Source: an uncultured Pseudomonadota bacterium
GTDB taxonomy: Bacteria; Pseudomonadota; Alphaproteobacteria; Rs-D84
Assembly (NCBI GenBank): GCA_902795435.1
Contig: CADBLE010000004.1
Span: 9,365-71,600, forward strand
Length of the DNA: 62,236 nucleotides
Direction: 5' to 3'
Every line of letters begins with the position of its first letter. The first letter of the stretch is position 1. Below the pieces are notes generated by a model, which was given only the letters and a program-made list of their open reading frames with translations, made no database searches and was not told the DNA's origin. Below, in pieces: positions 7,514 to 16,288 of the stretch. A program made the translations under genes and the position numbers.

Positions 7514-9449
7514 ATATCATACACAAATCACGACCAATTATTCTGTATGGTGTGATATGATTTCCCCAAACAAATCCGTCCAAACTGCCATTTTGTGCCA
7601 CAGGTATAAATGATTCAACATTACCATCACTGGCTATAAATGCACTTATTCCAGAATAATTTGCACGAATAATTGGCAACCCAGATTCTATGGCGTATCT
7701 GCGAACCATGTCTAAATGTTGGAACACACCTGGTGTCATACCAAACCATGTATCATTTGTTATATTGATAATTGCATGCGGCGCACTGCCACGCGGAACC
7801 AAAGAATCAGAAAATATAATTTCATAACAAATCGCAGGTGCAAAAACAAATTCACCCTTTTGTGTATTTATGGTTATGATTTCCATTCCATCTCCAGAAG
7901 CCAACTGACCCGGCGTTGGAATAATATCACCAAACGGTCTGTATTCACCAAACGGAACCAAATGCGATTTGCTATACAAATGTTTAATTACACCTGTTTT
8001 GTCTGCAACAACCAAAGAATTATATTGTTTCCCATCTTTATAAGAATTCACACCCATAATAACGTTTGTGTTTAATATTCTGGCCAATGGGAAATTATCA
8101 TCAACAACCATATATGGATATGCAGTTTCAGGATACACAATTATATCAGGTTTAATAGAATTATCTTTTGTTGCCCAAACAAACAAATCACGAATTTTTT
8201 GTTCTGCTATATTACGCGCATCTTCACGTGATGTTGGCATCTTGTATACGGCAGAAGCCGCCGGTTGCACGATTCTGACCACTGGAACATCATCAACATT
8301 TTTCATTGTTGCAATTTGCATATTACGGCAACCATATATACAACCACCAACAAACAAAACAACAAACATCAAAAATGTAAACAATACAGATTTTGATTTA
8401 TAAAATCTTATCATTTCTACAACAGATGCAACAAAACCAACGATAACAAAACTTAAACCCAATGCCCCCCACAAAGACATTGAATTCACAACCATTGGTA
8501 AATTCATAAATATATTAGAAATTGGGTTCCATGGAAAACCAGTTAAAAACCATTCACGCAACCATAAAACAAGAGCCCATGTTGCAGCAAACAAAATCGC
8601 CCTTTGCGCCGGTTTGCGTTCCATATATCTGACCACAGCGAAAGGCAAAGATAAAATAATTCCACATATTAAACCAATTCCAATTAAACCAGGCACGGTC
8701 CAAATTGCAAATTGACGCGCCAATTCTGGAACAACATAAATAGAATTTAACACCCACCAAAACATTGCCATACCGTAAAAAGCACCAAACACAGATGTAT
8801 TCAACCATGCCTTAATAAAACTGGTATGTTTTTTATATTTGGTTACATTGTAATACATTAAACCAACACCCAACAAAGCCAACATCCATAAATGGAACGG
8901 CGCAAATCCAAATGAAGTTAAAATTCCCAAAATCGCAAACAAAGAATATTGAACGAAACTGTTTTCTTTGATTTTATAAGTTTTGATTTTTTCTATCAGA
9001 TTCATTTTTTCATCATTTACATTTTCTGCGTATGGATTTTTATATCCTAATTTTTTCAATATTTTTATTTCTTTTGCCTCCATAACATTTGCTTCATCAT
9101 CTGTGATATGATCATACCCTTGTAAATGTAACATACCATGAACAATCATGTGTGCTGTATGTTCTTCAACAGATATATGTGCTTCTTTTGCTTCCCTTTT
9201 AACAGTATCCAAAGATATAAAAATATCACCCAACAAAACATCATCACCCAATTCAAAAGACAAAACATTTGTTGGTTTATCCATGTTGCGATATTGTTTA
9301 TTCAATTTGTGAATTTGTTTATCATCAACCAAAGTAATTGAAACTTCTGAATCTTTGTGTACGGCAGAAACCGCCGCAGACGCGATTTTATCAAAATCTA
9401 TTTCATATTTTTTCCAACTTTTGTTTTCATAATTCACATATACTTTCAT
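7452..9449 (-). CDS. Fusion: YbeY endoribonuclease + apolipoprotein N-acyltransferase Lnt
   Basis: 665 residues in one uninterrupted frame. Residues 1-140 are YbeY with the metal motif H104-x3-H108-x5-H114 (HGMLHLQGYDH); YbeY acts in 16S rRNA 3' maturation and ribosome quality control. Residues about 165-365 hold the Lnt membrane helices, and 375-630 the nitrilase-like periplasmic domain with E431 (YPETAYP), K494 (KSHLVPFGEY) and C541 (AICYE), the Lnt catalytic triad that N-acylates lipoproteins. A last helix closes the protein. An internal Met at 149 in the linker could allow separate Lnt production. Normally these are two genes, often separated by corC. It is preceded 12 bp upstream by the MucR-like gene. 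Confidence 0.9.
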   Translation of the reverse strand: MKVYVNYENKSWKKYEIDFDKIASAAVSAVHKDSEVSITLVDDKQIHKLNKQYRNMDKPTNVLSFELGDDVLLGDIFISLDTVKREAKEAHISVEEHTAHMIVHGMLHLQGYDHITDDEANVMEAKEIKILKKLGYKNPYAENVNDEKMNLIEKIKTYKIKENSFVQYSLFAILGILTSFGFAPFHLWMLALLGVGLMYYNVTKYKKHTSFIKAWLNTSVFGAFYGMAMFWWVLNSIYVVPELARQFAIWTVPGLIGIGLICGIILSLPFAVVRYMERKPAQRAILFAATWALVLWLREWFLTGFPWNPISNIFMNLPMVVNSMSLWGALGLSFVIVGFVASVVEMIRFYKSKSVLFTFLMFVVLFVGGCIYGCRNMQIATMKNVDDVPVVRIVQPAASAVYKMPTSREDARNIAEQKIRDLFVWATKDNSIKPDIIVYPETAYPYMVVDDNFPLARILNTNVIMGVNSYKDGKQYNSLVVADKTGVIKHLYSKSHLVPFGEYRPFGDIIPTPGQLASGDGMEIITINTQKGEFVFAPAICYEIIFSDSLVPRGSAPHAIINITNDTWFGMTPGVFQHLDMVRRYAIESGLPIIRANYSGISAFIASDGNVESFIPVAQNGSLDGFVWGNHITPYRIIGRDLCMIFILLFSIIASISISVFQKKD

Positions 9450-9461
9450 ATCTGCAACCTT

Positions 9462-9821
9462 TTATTTAGATTTTCCAAAACCGTTTTTCTTTGCAATTTT
9501 AGAACGTTTAACAGAATAATTTTTCGCAACAAATGGATAATTCATTGGCAACCCCCATTTGTTACAATATTGCTGTGGTGTTAAATTGAATTTTCTTTTG
9601 ATGTATCTTTTCAACATAACATGCCATGTTCCATCTTCAAAACATTGAATTGCTTCGTCTGTTACAGAATCTGCAATTTGTTGTTTTGTCAGAGAACTGC
9701 TGGCTAACATTTCCCGAGCTTGTTTTACAGCATCTTGCATAGATAATTTTGGATTTGCTGATATAGCGGCCGCGGCCAAATTTGCCACCGCCAATGCAAA
9801 ATCAGAATTTTTATTTACCAA
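9462..9821 (-). CDS. Ros/MucR-family transcriptional regulator lacking the zinc ligands
   Basis: 119 residues from TTG 9821, chosen because GAAAGG lies 9 nt upstream and the N-terminus then matches MucR (a short helical oligomerisation region). The C-terminal part LTPQQYCNKWGLPMNYPFVAKNYSVKRSKIAKKNGFGK is the MucR signature. In the finger region (CFEDGTWHVMLKRYIKRKF) only the first Cys is kept; the second Cys is Asp, and both His positions are Tyr and Lys/Phe. Zinc-less members of this family are known in rhizobia, so it may still bind AT-rich DNA. It is first in an operon with ybeY-lnt and divergent from rarA, so autoregulation of the 9822-9891 gap is plausible. Confidence 0.82.
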   Translation of the reverse strand: MVNKNSDFALAVANLAAAAISANPKLSMQDAVKQAREMLASSSLTKQQIADSVTDEAIQCFEDGTWHVMLKRYIKRKFNLTPQQYCNKWGLPMNYPFVAKNYSVKRSKIAKKNGFGKSK

Positions 9822-9891
9822 CTTGATAATCCTTTCATTATTTAATACAATAATTATATCACAAATAAACATTAAATAAAATAAAAGTAAA

Positions 9892-11151
9892 ATGACAAGA
9901 CCACTTGCAGATTTAATGCGTCCAAAAACAATAGATGAAATTGTTGGCCAAACCGATTTATTGGGTGAAAACGGTCTGGTTCGTCGTATGGTTGAAACAA
10001 ACAATTTATCTAATTTGGTTTTGTGGGGCCCACCGGGATGTGGTAAAACAACAATTGCACGTGCATTGGCTAATTCAATAGATATGGATTTTGTTCCTAT
10101 GTCTGCGGTATTTTCTGGAACAGCGGACATAAAAAAAGCAATGGACGCCGCCCGTATGAATCGTGACATTGGTCGTAACACATTATTATTCATAGACGAA
10201 ATACACAGATTCAACAAAACACAGCAAGATACATTATTACCATATCTTGAAGACGGCACGGTTGTGTTTGTTGGTGCAACAACAGAAAACCCAAGTTTTA
10301 ATTTGAATAACGCCCTATTGTCCAGATGTCATATTGGTGTGTTAAAACCGCTGTCTACTGCAGATTTATTGACTTTAATTGAACGCGCTGAAAAATTTTT
10401 AGATAAAAAATTACCTTTGGATAAAGATGCAAAAATTCATCTGGCACAAATGTCTGATGGTGATGCAAGGTTCTTGTTAAACAGTGTTGAATATATCGCA
10501 AGTGCAAAATTCAAGAAAAATTTAAGTCCAGATGAATTAGATAAAGCAATCCAAAAACGCGCACCAATGTCTGATAAATCTGGTGATGAACATTATAATT
10601 TAATATCCGCGGTTCATAAATCTTTGCGTTCATCTGATACAGACGCAGCATTATATTGGGTTGCGCGCATGATGATTTCTGGTCAAGACCCACGATATAT
10701 TTTGCGTCGTTTAACACGTTTCGCAATGGAAGATGTTGGTTTGGCAGATCCAAACGCAATGCAAATTGCCCTGTCCGCTTGGCAGATTTATGAACGCATG
10801 GGTTCCCCAGAAGGCGACATTGCAATAACTGAATTGGTTATATATCTCGCAACCGCACCAAAAAGCATTTCTGCGTACAAGGCACAATCTGCTTCTTATT
10901 CATCTGCACGAAACACTGGCAGTTTAATGCCACCAAAAAATATATTAAACGCCCCGACAAAAATGATGAAAAATCTGGGATACGGTGACGGTTATGTTTA
11001 TGACCCTGAAACCGAATCCGGTTGCAGTGGACAAAATTGTTTCCCAGACGGTATGAAACGCGAAAGTTTCTATCACCCTGTTGAACGCGGTTTTGAACGC
11101 GAAATAAAAAAACGTTTTGATTATTGGAATTCTTTCAGAAAGAAATCTTAG
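9892..11151 (+). CDS. rarA: Replication-associated recombination protein A (AAA+ ATPase)
   Basis: 419 residues. The N-terminal RPLADLMRPKTIDEIVGQ is the family lead; Walker A is GPPGCGKT (46-53), Walker B LLFIDEIHRF (98-107), then the sensor segment GATTENPSF. The C-terminal part is the tetramerisation region with the YxxP-like ending. RarA/MgsA acts at stalled forks and interacts with SSB and the clamp-loader system. The gene overlaps the convergent barrel gene by 4 bp. Confidence 0.95.
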   Translation: MTRPLADLMRPKTIDEIVGQTDLLGENGLVRRMVETNNLSNLVLWGPPGCGKTTIARALANSIDMDFVPMSAVFSGTADIKKAMDAARMNRDIGRNTLLFIDEIHRFNKTQQDTLLPYLEDGTVVFVGATTENPSFNLNNALLSRCHIGVLKPLSTADLLTLIERAEKFLDKKLPLDKDAKIHLAQMSDGDARFLLNSVEYIASAKFKKNLSPDELDKAIQKRAPMSDKSGDEHYNLISAVHKSLRSSDTDAALYWVARMMISGQDPRYILRRLTRFAMEDVGLADPNAMQIALSAWQIYERMGSPEGDIAITELVIYLATAPKSISAYKAQSASYSSARNTGSLMPPKNILNAPTKMMKNLGYGDGYVYDPETESGCSGQNCFPDGMKRESFYHPVERGFEREIKKRFDYWNSFRKKS

Positions 11152-11984
11152 AATAATACTTTCACATCAAACCCAAGTTGGAATTTACCGGTACCAAATT
11201 CATAATCAACATGGCCAACATATTGTGTATTTCCATATTGACGCAACAATTTCAGATTCAACCATTCTTGGTTATCCAATAAATGTGTGTTTGTAGATTT
11301 ACGCAAATCGAATCCGATACCGGCACGCAAATCATACTGGAAACAGAAATATGCTTCTGGGATAAAATCTATGTAAGACAAACCACGCGCATTATCAAAC
11401 ACCCATGTTGATTTAATTGTTCCCGCCAAAGTTATCCCTGTATATTGACGACCGAAACGAAGTCCCGCATAGTAAGATGAATCTGCATATTCAGGTGTTC
11501 TGACATGTGATGAACCCCATGCTTTTAATCCAAACAGCGCATCTGAAATCAGACGTATACGGCCGTTTCCGTGGTTCATACGATATTCACCACCAAATTC
11601 GGTTGCAGAAAAACCATTTTCATGTTCACCTGAAAAATCAAATTGATAATGCATGTTTGCATGAATAACAAAATTGTTATTTATACCATAACCAATATAT
11701 TGTCCCAAACGCATACGTTCATCATAAAAATAAATAAATGAATCAGACAAAAATTGGTTATCACCAACGAAATACAATGGGTCAGATGTATCGTTCGCCA
11801 ACAAACTTTTTCGTGATGGTGTTATTTTTTGTTTGTTTTGATATGATGTTTCTGTTGCCGGCAGTGGTTCTTCAACACTGTAACTATCATCTGCCGCGTA
11901 AGTATCAGACAATACAACTTCTTCTGCGAAAGATGGATTCAAGACACAAAAAGTACCAATGAAAAACAACAAATATTTTTTCAC
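11148..11984 (-). CDS. Predicted outer-membrane beta-barrel protein
   Basis: 278 residues with a GTG start at 11984. Residues 1-20 form a signal peptide (MKKYLLFFIGTFCVLNPSFA), followed by an acidic Ser/Thr-rich linker and then alternating amphipathic strands with many Tyr/Phe/Gly (YIGYGINNNFVIHANMHYQF and similar). The last residue is Phe after alternating hydrophobics (FDVKVLF), the usual BAM recognition end. Possibly a 10-12-stranded barrel; substrate unknown. It follows a second barrel gene by 18 bp and probably shares its transcript. Confidence 0.75.
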   Translation of the reverse strand: MKKYLLFFIGTFCVLNPSFAEEVVLSDTYAADDSYSVEEPLPATETSYQNKQKITPSRKSLLANDTSDPLYFVGDNQFLSDSFIYFYDERMRLGQYIGYGINNNFVIHANMHYQFDFSGEHENGFSATEFGGEYRMNHGNGRIRLISDALFGLKAWGSSHVRTPEYADSSYYAGLRFGRQYTGITLAGTIKSTWVFDNARGLSYIDFIPEAYFCFQYDLRAGIGFDLRKSTNTHLLDNQEWLNLKLLRQYGNTQYVGHVDYEFGTGKFQLGFDVKVLF

Positions 11985-12002
11985 GAAACTACCCCACTTA
12001 AA

Positions 12003-13286
12003 TTAGAAATACAAAATACCCTGGATACCAATTTTGTATTCATTGTATTTGTTGATTTTATAATCACCGTATGTATACAACAATTTAGAATTAGAATCTA
12101 TCTGTTGTTCTGCTGGTAATCCGCTTGTATCAGGTACTGCTTCTGGGTTTATATCATAATTCAGATATGTTTTTGTTTTACCCTTGGCTGAATCATACAG
12201 CGCAACACTGGCATATAAATTGATTGCAAAACTGTCGCCTGGTTGGAAACCAATTTCACCACGCAAATTCATTTGTTCATGCCAATCGTATGAACCGTAT
12301 GTCAATTCTGCCTTTCCAGTCATATATTTATTAAATACCGCAAATGCACCGATACCACCTTCGGCCTGGAATACACTGTCTGTATCCAATTTATATGACA
12401 ACATCAACCAATCGCCGTTACCTTCTTTCATATATGCACCGTATGCACCTTTGTTATCTAATTTAGAATAAGATGCACGTGCCAAACCATATAATGTGAA
12501 ACGGTCAATTTTTGTTCCCATTTTCAATTCAGCCATCAAAGTATTCGCCGCATCTTTTTGATGTTGGAAATAACCAGACAACATACCGATATATTCAGGT
12601 GTATCCAAGAAACGTCCCTGTAAACCAACACCGAATATATTTAATCCAGATGTAGAAGTTTTTGTTCCAGCACTGCCGTCTGACCAATCTTTTACTTCCA
12701 TTTCTGTTTTGTCATATTGCGCCATCAACATCAAAGCCAATTTATCAGTCAAACCATAACTGATATCTTCTTTGATTGCGAATTGAGTTGTGTTTTCTTT
12801 TGCTTTCAAAGTAATACCTGGAAATGTTAAACCTTTTGCAATATGTCCAACAGTTGGAGATGACGCATCTAAGTCTTTAATATTTGCATTCAACAATGTA
12901 AAATCCATTGTGCTTTTTGCATAAGAAACATCTGTGACAGAACCAAATTTACCCTTTAATGGTTGAAAGAAAGGATGTGCCAAGAAGAATTTACGTTCCT
13001 GTGATTTTACACTTCTTTTGGTTGTTGTTGTTTTATCTGCAACCCTTACGCGTGTTGGTCTGGCATAAGAAGATTCTTCACTGTATCCCTGATAAGATGG
13101 ATATTGATATGGATTTGCATTTACATAAAAATTATTTGTAATTGTATTTCTGTATCCGCCTGTTTTTTTCGCCTTGTATGTAGCGGTTTTTACGCCCGCA
13201 CTGGACGAAGAACGATATGTTGCACCATTAGCCGCCAACATAGGCATAACACCAACTAAAGCCAATGCAATCACAGATTTTTTCAT
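12003..13286 (-). CDS. Predicted outer-membrane beta-barrel protein
   Basis: 427 residues. The signal peptide ends about residue 22 (ALVGVMPMLAANGA). A low-complexity Ser/Lys/Tyr linker follows (to about 100), then a barrel-type region with alternating aromatic strands, ending in YKIGIQGILYF with a C-terminal Phe. No porin signature is recognised. It sits 51 bp downstream of ftsK and upstream of a second barrel gene on the same strand. Confidence 0.75.
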   Translation of the reverse strand: MKKSVIALALVGVMPMLAANGATYRSSSSAGVKTATYKAKKTGGYRNTITNNFYVNANPYQYPSYQGYSEESSYARPTRVRVADKTTTTKRSVKSQERKFFLAHPFFQPLKGKFGSVTDVSYAKSTMDFTLLNANIKDLDASSPTVGHIAKGLTFPGITLKAKENTTQFAIKEDISYGLTDKLALMLMAQYDKTEMEVKDWSDGSAGTKTSTSGLNIFGVGLQGRFLDTPEYIGMLSGYFQHQKDAANTLMAELKMGTKIDRFTLYGLARASYSKLDNKGAYGAYMKEGNGDWLMLSYKLDTDSVFQAEGGIGAFAVFNKYMTGKAELTYGSYDWHEQMNLRGEIGFQPGDSFAINLYASVALYDSAKGKTKTYLNYDINPEAVPDTSGLPAEQQIDSNSKLLYTYGDYKINKYNEYKIGIQGILYF

Positions 13287-13337
13287 TAAAAAACTTAAAG
13301 CACTATAAAAAAGACAAAAAGTAAAAAAAGTATAATT

Positions 13338-15563
13338 TTATAAAAGGGTTCTTTTACCACCAGGACCCGGAACACTGACAACACCTTCCGCTTCCATGCG
13401 TTCAATCAAAGTGGCTGCTTTGTTATAACCAATACCTAATCTTCTCTGTAAATAAGATGTTGTTGGACGTTTATCGCGTCTTACGATTTCAACAGCCTGT
13501 TCATACAAATCATTTGATTTAGAATCTTTTGATGATGTGAATTCTGCAACATCATCTGTGGCTTCTGCGTCTGTGACACCATCAACATATGTTGGTTCGC
13601 CCTGGTCACGCCAATAATCAGCAATTCGTTTCAATTCAGGGTCATCTACGAAAGCGGCATGGATACGAACCAATGGACGCCCAGATTCACTGAATAACAT
13701 ATCACCCATCTTTAACAGATTTTCAGCGCCCTTTTCACCCAATGCAGTTATAGAATCCAGGTTGGAACGTGCATGGAATGAAAGACGGGTTGGGAAATTA
13801 GATTTAATAACACCCGTGATAACGTCTGCAGATGGACGCTGGGTTGCTAAAATCAAATGGATACCCGCTGCACGTGCCTTTGCCGCCAAACGTTGAACAC
13901 AATTTTCAACATCTTTACGTGCAACAGACATCAAATCTGCAACCTCGTCAATAATGATGACCAGGTATGGCATATCTGACAAATCAACTTCTTTTGTTTC
14001 GTATTCAAATTCGCCTGTTTCTTCGTCTTTGCCAACAATAACTTGTTCGGTTAAAACCTCTCCATTTTCACGCAGAGATTGAACCTTGGTATTATAATCA
14101 CCGATATTACGCACTCCCATTTTCTTTAATTGCAAATAACGGTCGTCCATATGACGCACAGCCCATTTCAGCGCATTGACCGCCGCATTCGCATCAGTTA
14201 TCACAGGTGTAATTAAATGAGGCACTCCTTCCCAAACAGCAAAATCAATCATCTTTGGGTCAATAATCATCAATTTACCCTTGTCCGGGGTGAAATGATA
14301 TACAAAAGATGTAATCAAAGATTGCAAGAACACAGATTTACCGGTTCCAGTATGTCCAGAAACCAACATGTGTGGCATCTTGGCCAAATCATAATACATT
14401 GGTTCACCGCTGATACTGACCCCCAACGCAAGTGGAATTGCATATTTAGAATTCACAAACACAGGATTAGACATCAATGTTTGATAACGAATTGGTTTGC
14501 GCCCTAAATTTTCCATTTCAATACCAATATATGGAGTTCCCGCAATTGGTGTAATTCTGATTTGTTCCGCAGCCATCGCACGCGTCATATCTTTTGATGT
14601 TGTTGTAACTTGGTCTACACGGGTTCCTGGTTCTGGTTCAAATTCATATTGTGTAATCACAGGTCCAGGATTTATACCAACAATCTTTCCAAAAATTTTA
14701 TATTCTTCAAAATGTTCCTGCAATAACAACGCGTTTTCTTTCATTTCTTTTGTTATTGTAGATTTATTGAATACAGATTTTTCCAGCAATTCAGGTGGTG
14801 GTAATTCATATTCAACTGTTTCTTCTTCTTCATCTTCAACCTTGCGTGTTTTACGCGGTGTTTTACGACGTTTTGGTGCAGGTTTTTCAACAACCTCTTC
14901 TTCGTCATCTTCTTCTGTTTCTTCTTCCTCTTCGTATTCTTCTTCGTCTTCGGTTTCTTCATCTTCAACCGGTGCGATTATATGGAACGCAGACAAAACG
15001 ACGCGTGCTAATTTATAAGTAGTAATAACTGCATTTTTAACATGATACCATTTTATATGTAATAAAATACAAGACATCACAAGAAACGCAAAAAACAAAA
15101 CCACACCAATTGGAAAATAAAACACACCCAATATTGGTGCAATATCAGCAGAAACGATTGAACCCAACATACCACCAAATGTATTTGATGGCATCATCAA
15201 ACCCAATCCCGCAGAACCAATACATAAACCAACAAACCCACGCAAGAAATTATATTCAGGCGCCCTTTCTTCGTCCCAACCAACAAATAAACTTAAACCA
15301 AAGCGTCCCAAACACGCAAACAAAAACAAAGTTGGAAAGAAACCAATAAAATATTTTATAAACCCAACAATATTTCCAATTATACCCTGGTTTCCAAAAT
15401 TGCTGGCCGTGGCAAAACCGTCCAGATATGGATTATAAAAAAACAAAACAAATATCAAAACCAAAGAAATTAAACACAATAAAATTCCACTAGTGCGCAA
15501 TGCCAGATTACGCAGCATTATAGAAATACTTTCAGGCAAGAAATTGGATTGTTTCTTTTTCAT
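13338..15563 (-). CDS. ftsK: DNA translocase FtsK
   Basis: 741 residues from ATG 15563; Met codons further upstream exist but none has a good ribosome site. Four membrane helices occupy about 20-190. A very acidic linker with Glu runs and a short basic patch spans roughly 200-250; the RecA-like motor carries Walker A GHTGTGKS (about 403-410) and Walker B LVIIIDEVADLM (about 535-545). The C-terminal 65 residues are the gamma winged-helix domain that reads KOPS (RRLGIGYNKAATLIERMEAEG). FtsK couples septation to chromosome segregation and activates XerCD; a Xer recombinase is encoded at 25.3 kb. The linker is short compared with E. coli FtsK. Confidence 0.95.
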   Translation of the reverse strand: MKKKQSNFLPESISIMLRNLALRTSGILLCLISLVLIFVLFFYNPYLDGFATASNFGNQGIIGNIVGFIKYFIGFFPTLFLFACLGRFGLSLFVGWDEERAPEYNFLRGFVGLCIGSAGLGLMMPSNTFGGMLGSIVSADIAPILGVFYFPIGVVLFFAFLVMSCILLHIKWYHVKNAVITTYKLARVVLSAFHIIAPVEDEETEDEEEYEEEEETEEDDEEEVVEKPAPKRRKTPRKTRKVEDEEEETVEYELPPPELLEKSVFNKSTITKEMKENALLLQEHFEEYKIFGKIVGINPGPVITQYEFEPEPGTRVDQVTTTSKDMTRAMAAEQIRITPIAGTPYIGIEMENLGRKPIRYQTLMSNPVFVNSKYAIPLALGVSISGEPMYYDLAKMPHMLVSGHTGTGKSVFLQSLITSFVYHFTPDKGKLMIIDPKMIDFAVWEGVPHLITPVITDANAAVNALKWAVRHMDDRYLQLKKMGVRNIGDYNTKVQSLRENGEVLTEQVIVGKDEETGEFEYETKEVDLSDMPYLVIIIDEVADLMSVARKDVENCVQRLAAKARAAGIHLILATQRPSADVITGVIKSNFPTRLSFHARSNLDSITALGEKGAENLLKMGDMLFSESGRPLVRIHAAFVDDPELKRIADYWRDQGEPTYVDGVTDAEATDDVAEFTSSKDSKSNDLYEQAVEIVRRDKRPTTSYLQRRLGIGYNKAATLIERMEAEGVVSVPGPGGKRTLL

Positions 15564-15603
15564 GCTATGCATTTTATCACAAAAACAGCGAAAGTGCAAA
15601 ATT

Positions 15604-16287
15604 CTATTTGGAATTTATTTTTTTAAGCACCCATTTAACAATATCGGCAACAACCATTCCGATAAATGCCCCGAATATAACATCTGATGTCCAATGTGCC
15701 CCAACATAAACACGGGAAAAAGCAACTAAAATCGCCAAAGTCCATGTAAGCCATTTTATACGTGGATACAACATACCAATCATAACAAAACCCGCAAATG
15801 AAGCGGCACTGTGTCCAGATGGCATTGAATTATAAATAGATTCCCAAACCATAGGTTGAAATGTTGTTATTCCCAATGCGTCATATAACATAGGTCTGGA
15901 CCGGCCAATAAAATATTTCAACACACCAACCACACATAACGCAGAAACCACAGATGCAAAAACATAGAAAGCATAACTGTTTTTGATTTTTATAAATGCA
16001 TATCTAAAATCGTTTTCGTTTGTAAATGCCTTGTAAAAGAAAAATGCAATTACCAAACCAAAAGAACCAAACAACCATACTTTCGTGCTGAAAATTTTAC
16101 CCAACATAACCGCACCAGCGCACAAAATTCCATTACCCATAACCCATGGATTACATTCTGGTCTGTGGATTATTTGATGCAAAATTTTATCCATTCCAAA
16201 CAAACCAATAACAACCAAAACAGCGGTTATAATTGCACCGATTCCAATCCAATTCCATTTTAATGTGTTATCTTTTCTTAAAAACAT
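15604..16287 (-). CDS. PAP2-superfamily membrane phosphatase
   Basis: 227 residues with about six membrane helices. The three PAP2 motifs are intact: KYFIGRSRP (124-132), PSGHS (156-160) and SRVYVGAHWTSD (191-202). Members dephosphorylate phosphatidylglycerol phosphate, undecaprenyl pyrophosphate or lipid A; which substrate applies here cannot be told. It starts 1 bp after the S41 homologue ends, so translation is probably coupled. Confidence 0.88.
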   Translation of the reverse strand: MFLRKDNTLKWNWIGIGAIITAVLVVIGLFGMDKILHQIIHRPECNPWVMGNGILCAGAVMLGKIFSTKVWLFGSFGLVIAFFFYKAFTNENDFRYAFIKIKNSYAFYVFASVVSALCVVGVLKYFIGRSRPMLYDALGITTFQPMVWESIYNSMPSGHSAASFAGFVMIGMLYPRIKWLTWTLAILVAFSRVYVGAHWTSDVIFGAFIGMVVADIVKWVLKKINSK

Positions 16288-16288
16288 T

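Noticed and set aside
9822..10259. Long upstream extension of the MucR-like ORF
   Set aside because: It is antisense to rarA and the family start is near 9821.
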